17,180 nucleotides of DNA from Acidobacteriota bacterium (GTDB taxonomy: Bacteria; Acidobacteriota; Thermoanaerobaculia; Multivoradales; JAHEKO01): assembly GCA_030610025.1 (NCBI GenBank), contig JAUWSP010000008.1:1-17180 (forward strand), given 5' to 3'. The position numbers were made by a program, and so were the translations under genes. Below the pieces are notes generated by a model. That model was not told where the DNA came from. It ran no database searches and saw nothing but the letters and a program-made list of their open reading frames with translations. Shown here piece after piece: positions 14,766 to 17,180 of the stretch. Each line of letters starts with the position of its first letter. Within the stretch, counting starts at the first letter, position 1.

Positions 14766-15734
14766 TCACCAGGCAGGGAGCTCCGGGAGCTCCCTGCCTG
14801 TTACATCCTGCCAGAGACCCTTTAGATCCGTAGGTATCGGGGCTTCGAATCGCAATGGCTGACCGCTCACCGGGTGAGCGAGGTGCAGGCGCCACGCGTG
14901 GAGTGCCGGCCTCGAGAAATCCTGCAGGGGTCGTCGAACCTCCCGGGCGAGACCTTTCCAGCGGGCCTCGCCATAGATCGGATCCCCGATCAGCGGATGT
15001 CCCAGAGCCTTGAGGTGGACCCTGATTTGATGAGTCCGGCCAGTGGCGAGATCGACCTCGAGAAGAGAGATTCCGTTTTCGCAGGAAATCAGCTCGTAAT
15101 CGGTCCGGGCCGGGCGCCCTCCTGGGCGCACTGTCATCTCTTTGCGCCGACTCGGATGACGACCGATGGGGAGCTCGATCTCCCCACGGGTCTCTTTCGG
15201 CCGGCCAAAGACCATCGCGAGATAGAGCTTTCTTACCCTGCGTTCGGCAAAGGCCGAGGTCAGTGTCTGATAGGCGCGGTCAGTCCTGGCCACCACGAGC
15301 ACCCCGGTGGTGTCCTTGTCCAGCCGATGAACGATTCCAGGGCGGCCTCGACCACCAACCTCGGCGGTCTCGGGATAGTGCAGTAGGAGGCGATGAGCGA
15401 GGGTGCCTGTGGGCCGTCCAGCGCCCGGGTGCACCGCGAGCTCCGAGGGCTTGTTCAGGACGACCAGGTCGGCTTCTTCATGGAGGATGTCCAGATCGCC
15501 CGCCTCGGGCTCCATTCCTTCGTCCAGCTGACGGACCAGGGGAGTGAAGTCGACCCGTTCGCCTGCGCTCAGCGAATACGACGCTTTCGCGGTCTCGCTG
15601 TCGACCTGTACCTGGCCGGCGCGAATCCACTGCTGGATCTGGTTTCTGGGCAGGTCGAGCTGCTGGGCCAGGAAGCTGTCCAACCTCACGCCCGAGGCTT
15701 CCGGCGGCACATCGATCGTCCGTTTGTCCGCCAT
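14766..15734 (-). CDS. rluD: RluD-family 23S rRNA pseudouridine synthase
   Basis: A 322-residue RluA/RluD-family pseudouridine synthase, which isomerises uridines in rRNA (RluD acts on helix 69 of 23S rRNA). An S4 RNA-binding domain fills about residues 16-65 (RLDSFLAQQLDLPRNQIQQW), the catalytic domain runs from about 88 to 300, and the motif GIVHRLDKDTTGVLVVAR carries catalytic Asp139. ATGRTHQIRVHLKALGHPLI and the GDPIYG segment are further family marks. Family membership is certain; choosing RluD over the related RluA/RluC types rests on the S4 domain and motif form. It starts 14 nt after the lspA stop, so it is the last gene of the acpS-lspA-rluD operon, and it ends 7 nt from the convergent ald stop. 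Confidence 0.93.
   Translation of the reverse strand: MADKRTIDVPPEASGVRLDSFLAQQLDLPRNQIQQWIRAGQVQVDSETAKASYSLSAGERVDFTPLVRQLDEGMEPEAGDLDILHEEADLVVLNKPSELAVHPGAGRPTGTLAHRLLLHYPETAEVGGRGRPGIVHRLDKDTTGVLVVARTDRAYQTLTSAFAERRVRKLYLAMVFGRPKETRGEIELPIGRHPSRRKEMTVRPGGRPARTDYELISCENGISLLEVDLATGRTHQIRVHLKALGHPLIGDPIYGEARWKGLAREVRRPLQDFSRPALHAWRLHLAHPVSGQPLRFEAPIPTDLKGLWQDVTGRELPELPAW
14770..14800 (+). terminator. hairpin terminator after ald, inside the 3' end of the convergent gene
   Basis: CAGGCAGGGAGCTC (14770-14783) and GAGCTCCCTGCCTG (14787-14800) form a perfect 14-bp stem around a CGG loop. It begins 11 nt after the ald stop. Only TT follows on the + strand, so the U-tract is poor. On the - strand the same bases encode the last codons of the pseudouridine synthase gene (GRELPELPAW and stop at 14766). 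Confidence 0.6.
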
Positions 15735-15748
15735 GGGGGCCAGGAGCC

Positions 15749-16267
15749 TCAGTTGCTCGATGCGGAGGGGGCCTCGGCCGGTTGCTTCCGACCAAAAAGC
15801 ATATCCACCGCCATCAGGCAGATGCCGATGGTGATGGCACTATCGGCCACATTGAAGGTGTGCCAGTGGTAGCTACGGAAGTACGCGTCGATGAAATCGG
15901 TGACCGCCTGGTTGGCGACCCGATCGATGAGGTTTCCCACGGCGCCTCCCATGATCAGCGCCAGTGCAGTCAGCAGCAATCGGTCCTCTGTGGGAGTTCG
16001 CCAGAAGACGAAGGATACAAGCGCCAGTGCCGCGATTCCGAGCAGGGCCAGAATCAGCCAGCCCCAGCGATTGCCGTGAGCCGCGAACATTCCGAAAGCG
16101 ACTCCGGTGTTCTTCACATAGATGAGATTGAGGAAGCCTGGGACCACCACGAAGGGCATGTGATCGGCGAGGCGGGCCTCTACGAGCCACTTGCTCCATT
16201 GATCCAGCACCACGACCGCGAGGCTGAGAAGGAGGTACCTGGCCTTGAGGTCTTCGAGTCGAGTCAT
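15749..16267 (-). CDS. lspA: lipoprotein signal peptidase (signal peptidase II)
   Basis: LspA is the inner-membrane aspartic peptidase that cuts prolipoprotein signal peptides just before the lipidated cysteine. The 172-residue product has four hydrophobic spans and all conserved boxes in order: DQWSK (22-26), NTGVAF (53-58), GGAVGNLIDR (107-116), VTDFID with Asp124 and FNVADS with Asp142, the two catalytic aspartates. Its ATG overlaps the acpS stop (ATGA), a sign of translational coupling, and rluD follows after 14 nt. The C-terminal tail after the last span is short, Ala/Ser-rich and probably unstructured. Confidence 0.97.
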   Translation of the reverse strand: MTRLEDLKARYLLLSLAVVVLDQWSKWLVEARLADHMPFVVVPGFLNLIYVKNTGVAFGMFAAHGNRWGWLILALLGIAALALVSFVFWRTPTEDRLLLTALALIMGGAVGNLIDRVANQAVTDFIDAYFRSYHWHTFNVADSAITIGICLMAVDMLFGRKQPAEAPSASSN

Positions 16268-16653
16268 GGCGCACTCTTCTCGGCGATGGCCACAGCGGCC
16301 GCGTAGGCCCCGTCATGGGTGATGGAAAGATGCACCTGGGTGATCCCGCGCTGTGCAGCATATTCGGCGGCCTTGCCGTGCAGGCGAACGGCCGGGGCGC
16401 CATGATCCTGCTTGACCACCTCGACCTGTGAGAAGCCCAACCCGGAGGACCAGCCGGTACCCAGGGCCTTGAGAACCGCCTCCTTTGCCGCAAAAAGACC
16501 CGCCAGGTGCTGAACCAGCGCGCGGTCTTCGCGGGATCCGGCCTCTCCGGGCAGGCAGAATCGACGGACGAATCGCTCCCCGTGGGTGGTGTAGATTCTC
16601 TTCATCCTGTCTATCTCGACCATGTCCAGGCCAATCCCGAAGATCTCACTCAT
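16264..16653 (-). CDS. acpS: holo-[acyl-carrier-protein] synthase
   Basis: AcpS transfers 4'-phosphopantetheine from coenzyme A to the serine of apo-acyl carrier protein, activating it for fatty acid synthesis. The 129-residue product has the N-terminal motif GIGLDMVEIDRM with the Mg-binding Asp10 and the second motif FAAKEAVLKALGTG with Glu58; HLSITHDGAYAAAVAIAE closes the fold. ATG 16653 gives the family's usual start (MSEIFGIGLD); the frame extends to a GTG at 16698, but that adds 15 unconserved residues. The Shine-Dalgarno is weak (GGA about 7 nt upstream). It is the first gene of the acpS-lspA-rluD unit. Confidence 0.96.
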   Translation of the reverse strand: MSEIFGIGLDMVEIDRMKRIYTTHGERFVRRFCLPGEAGSREDRALVQHLAGLFAAKEAVLKALGTGWSSGLGFSQVEVVKQDHGAPAVRLHGKAAEYAAQRGITQVHLSITHDGAYAAAVAIAEKSAP

Positions 16654-16710
16654 CGTTTCCGTTCCGTTGACCGCTCTCGCTCCGCTGGGTCGAGCCACCC
16701 TAGGGCTTCG

Positions 16711-16716
16711 ATTCTA
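16711..16716 (-). promoter_or_regulatory. candidate -10 element upstream of acpS
   Basis: On the - strand TTAGAAT gives a -10-like TAGAAT (16716-16711), predicting a start near 16704 and a leader of about 50 nt before ATG 16653. No good -35 box lies at 16-18 nt. The same nine bases (CGATTCTAA on the + strand, 16709-16717) recur at 17009-17017 before the next gene. Confidence 0.3.
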
Positions 16717-16744
16717 ACGCCACCCATGGTAGGCGAAGGTCGGG

Positions 16745-16999
16745 CTAGGTCGATTTGCGGGCCCTCTTCGACTGCGCCATCAGATCCAGGTCGTGGGCCG
16801 CCCACACGAGGTGGAGGACTCCAAAGCCACTCACCAGCCCTCGAACGACCGGTAGCAAGAGGTAGCGCTGGAGGTCTGGACCAGGGATATGGAGAATCAG
16901 ACGCTCCCATCCTTCTCCCCATGGAAGCAAGAGCAAGATGGCCCCGGCTTCAATGCAGTAGAGGATAAAGAGGATCCGACCAAGAGAATCGAGCCGCAT
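16745..16999 (-). CDS. small two-span membrane protein, unknown function
   Basis: An 84-residue protein from ATG 16999. Two hydrophobic segments are visible: residues about 5-24 (LGRILFILYCIEAGAILLLL) and about 48-68 (LLPVVRGLVSGFGVLHLVWA), the second followed by a His-Asp motif and a basic tail (SKRARKST). Basic residues flank the outer ends, suggesting both termini face the cytoplasm. I recall similar short proteins with the VRGxVSGFGxxHLVW pattern from acidobacterial genomes but know no function. The frame also opens at GTG 17023; I prefer ATG 16999 because a -10-like TAGAAT (17015-17010) lies between the two, leaving a nearly leaderless message. It ends 91 nt before acpS ATG and may be co-transcribed with it. 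Confidence 0.72.
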   Translation of the reverse strand: MRLDSLGRILFILYCIEAGAILLLLPWGEGWERLILHIPGPDLQRYLLLPVVRGLVSGFGVLHLVWAAHDLDLMAQSKRARKST

Positions 17000-17009
17000 G
17001 TGCGGCCCG

Positions 17010-17015
17010 ATTCTA
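17010..17015 (-). promoter_or_regulatory. candidate -10 element upstream of the small membrane protein gene
   Basis: TTTAGAATCG on the - strand contains TAGAAT (17015-17010). A start about 7 nt on would be near 17003, 4 nt before ATG 16999. No clear -35 partner is seen, so this is only a candidate. Confidence 0.3.
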
Positions 17016-17017
17016 AA

Positions 17018-17099
17018 CGACACCCGACTCGAAACCTCGAATCAATTGGGCGGTGGAGAGGAGCCACCTCGAGTCACGCCTGAGCTGCTGGATCGCCCA
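17018..17099. other. intergenic stretch left of the right-edge reading frame
   Basis: About 80 nt with no supported gene. A small GGTGG/CCACC stem (7-nt loop) is visible on the - strand around 17053-17069, too weak and without a T-run to call a terminator. Confidence 0.3.
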
Positions 17100-17180
17100 C
17101 TACTCGAAGCGCGGCCCCCGGACCGCGACGAACCGGCCGCCCGGCCGCGAGCCGAGGAGCTGGAGGAAGTGGTACCGGGC
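17100..17180 (-). CDS. possible C-terminal end of a leftward gene cut by the window edge
   Basis: The - strand frame entering from the right edge is open for 26 codons and ends in TAG at 17102-17100. It reads ARYHFLQLLGSRPGGRFVAV and then RGPRFE, a plausible protein end with nearly all codons ending in G or C. The opposite strand is also open here but gives a low-complexity Pro/Arg/Glu-rich peptide typical of a shadow frame. No family is recognised from so short a piece. Confidence 0.35.
   Translation of the reverse strand, partial: ARYHFLQLLGSRPGGRFVAVRGPRFE

Noticed and set aside
15782..16306. 174-codon + strand open frame opposite lspA and acpS
   Set aside because: Antisense shadow; lspA carries every catalytic motif.
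16654..16698. GTG start at 16698 for acpS
   Set aside because: Adds 15 unconserved residues before the canonical MSEIFGIGLD start.
1..17180. CRISPR arrays, insertion sequences, phage or integration sites
   Set aside because: No regularly spaced repeats, terminal inverted repeats, transposase or integrase motifs were seen; the tRNA-Gly has no duplicated 3' end nearby.

Overview
The window is a gene-dense, high-GC chromosomal segment with no transposase, integrase, phage gene or CRISPR array visible. Gene content suggests a Gram-negative heterotroph living on protein and amino acids: histidine catabolism, a secreted zinc metallopeptidase, an oligopeptide (OPT) transporter, a glutaminyl-peptide cyclotransferase, alanine dehydrogenase, lipoprotein signal peptidase and a bactofilin. 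The combination, with a NtrY-like kinase and a DUF5117/DUF4953-type peptidase, fits Acidobacteriota (Thermoanaerobaculia-like) best, but this taxonomic guess is inference.

Left block (1-6976, + strand): the end of hutH, then hutU, then a 1327-residue multi-pass sensor histidine kinase of the NtrY type. hutH has an in-frame TGA at 81-83 exactly where the family has Ser in a G-[YFH]-S-G-V-R motif, so the gene is a fresh pseudogene, a sequencing error, or (unlikely) a recoding site. The kinase has about 12 predicted membrane spans and three extracytoplasmic regions and no visible response regulator.

Middle block (7110-12556, + strand): a secreted zinc metallopeptidase, an OPT transporter, and a glutaminyl-peptide cyclotransferase whose GTG start overlaps the transporter stop by 4 nt (3 nt shared). 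Together they look like an extracellular protein breakdown and peptide uptake set. A 95-residue protein of unknown function is encoded convergently (12818-12531, - strand) and overlaps the cyclotransferase 3' end.

Around 12819-12998 a compact divergent promoter region drives the small gene leftward and a tRNA-Gly(CCC) rightward; the tRNA promoter is a near-consensus sigma70 type. Then follow bactofilin and alanine dehydrogenase (+ strand, again with a GTGA overlap).

Right block (14766-17180, - strand): acpS, lspA and an rluD-type pseudouridine synthase form a tight operon reading leftward and converging on ald. A 14-bp perfect hairpin between them lies inside the last codons of the pseudouridine synthase gene and probably stops ald transcription. 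Upstream of acpS is a small two-span membrane protein, and the right edge may hold the C-terminal end of another leftward gene. The most notable observations are the hutH stop codon, the oversized orphan NtrY-like kinase beside hutHU, and the shared coding/terminator hairpin. I see no convincing wholly new system.
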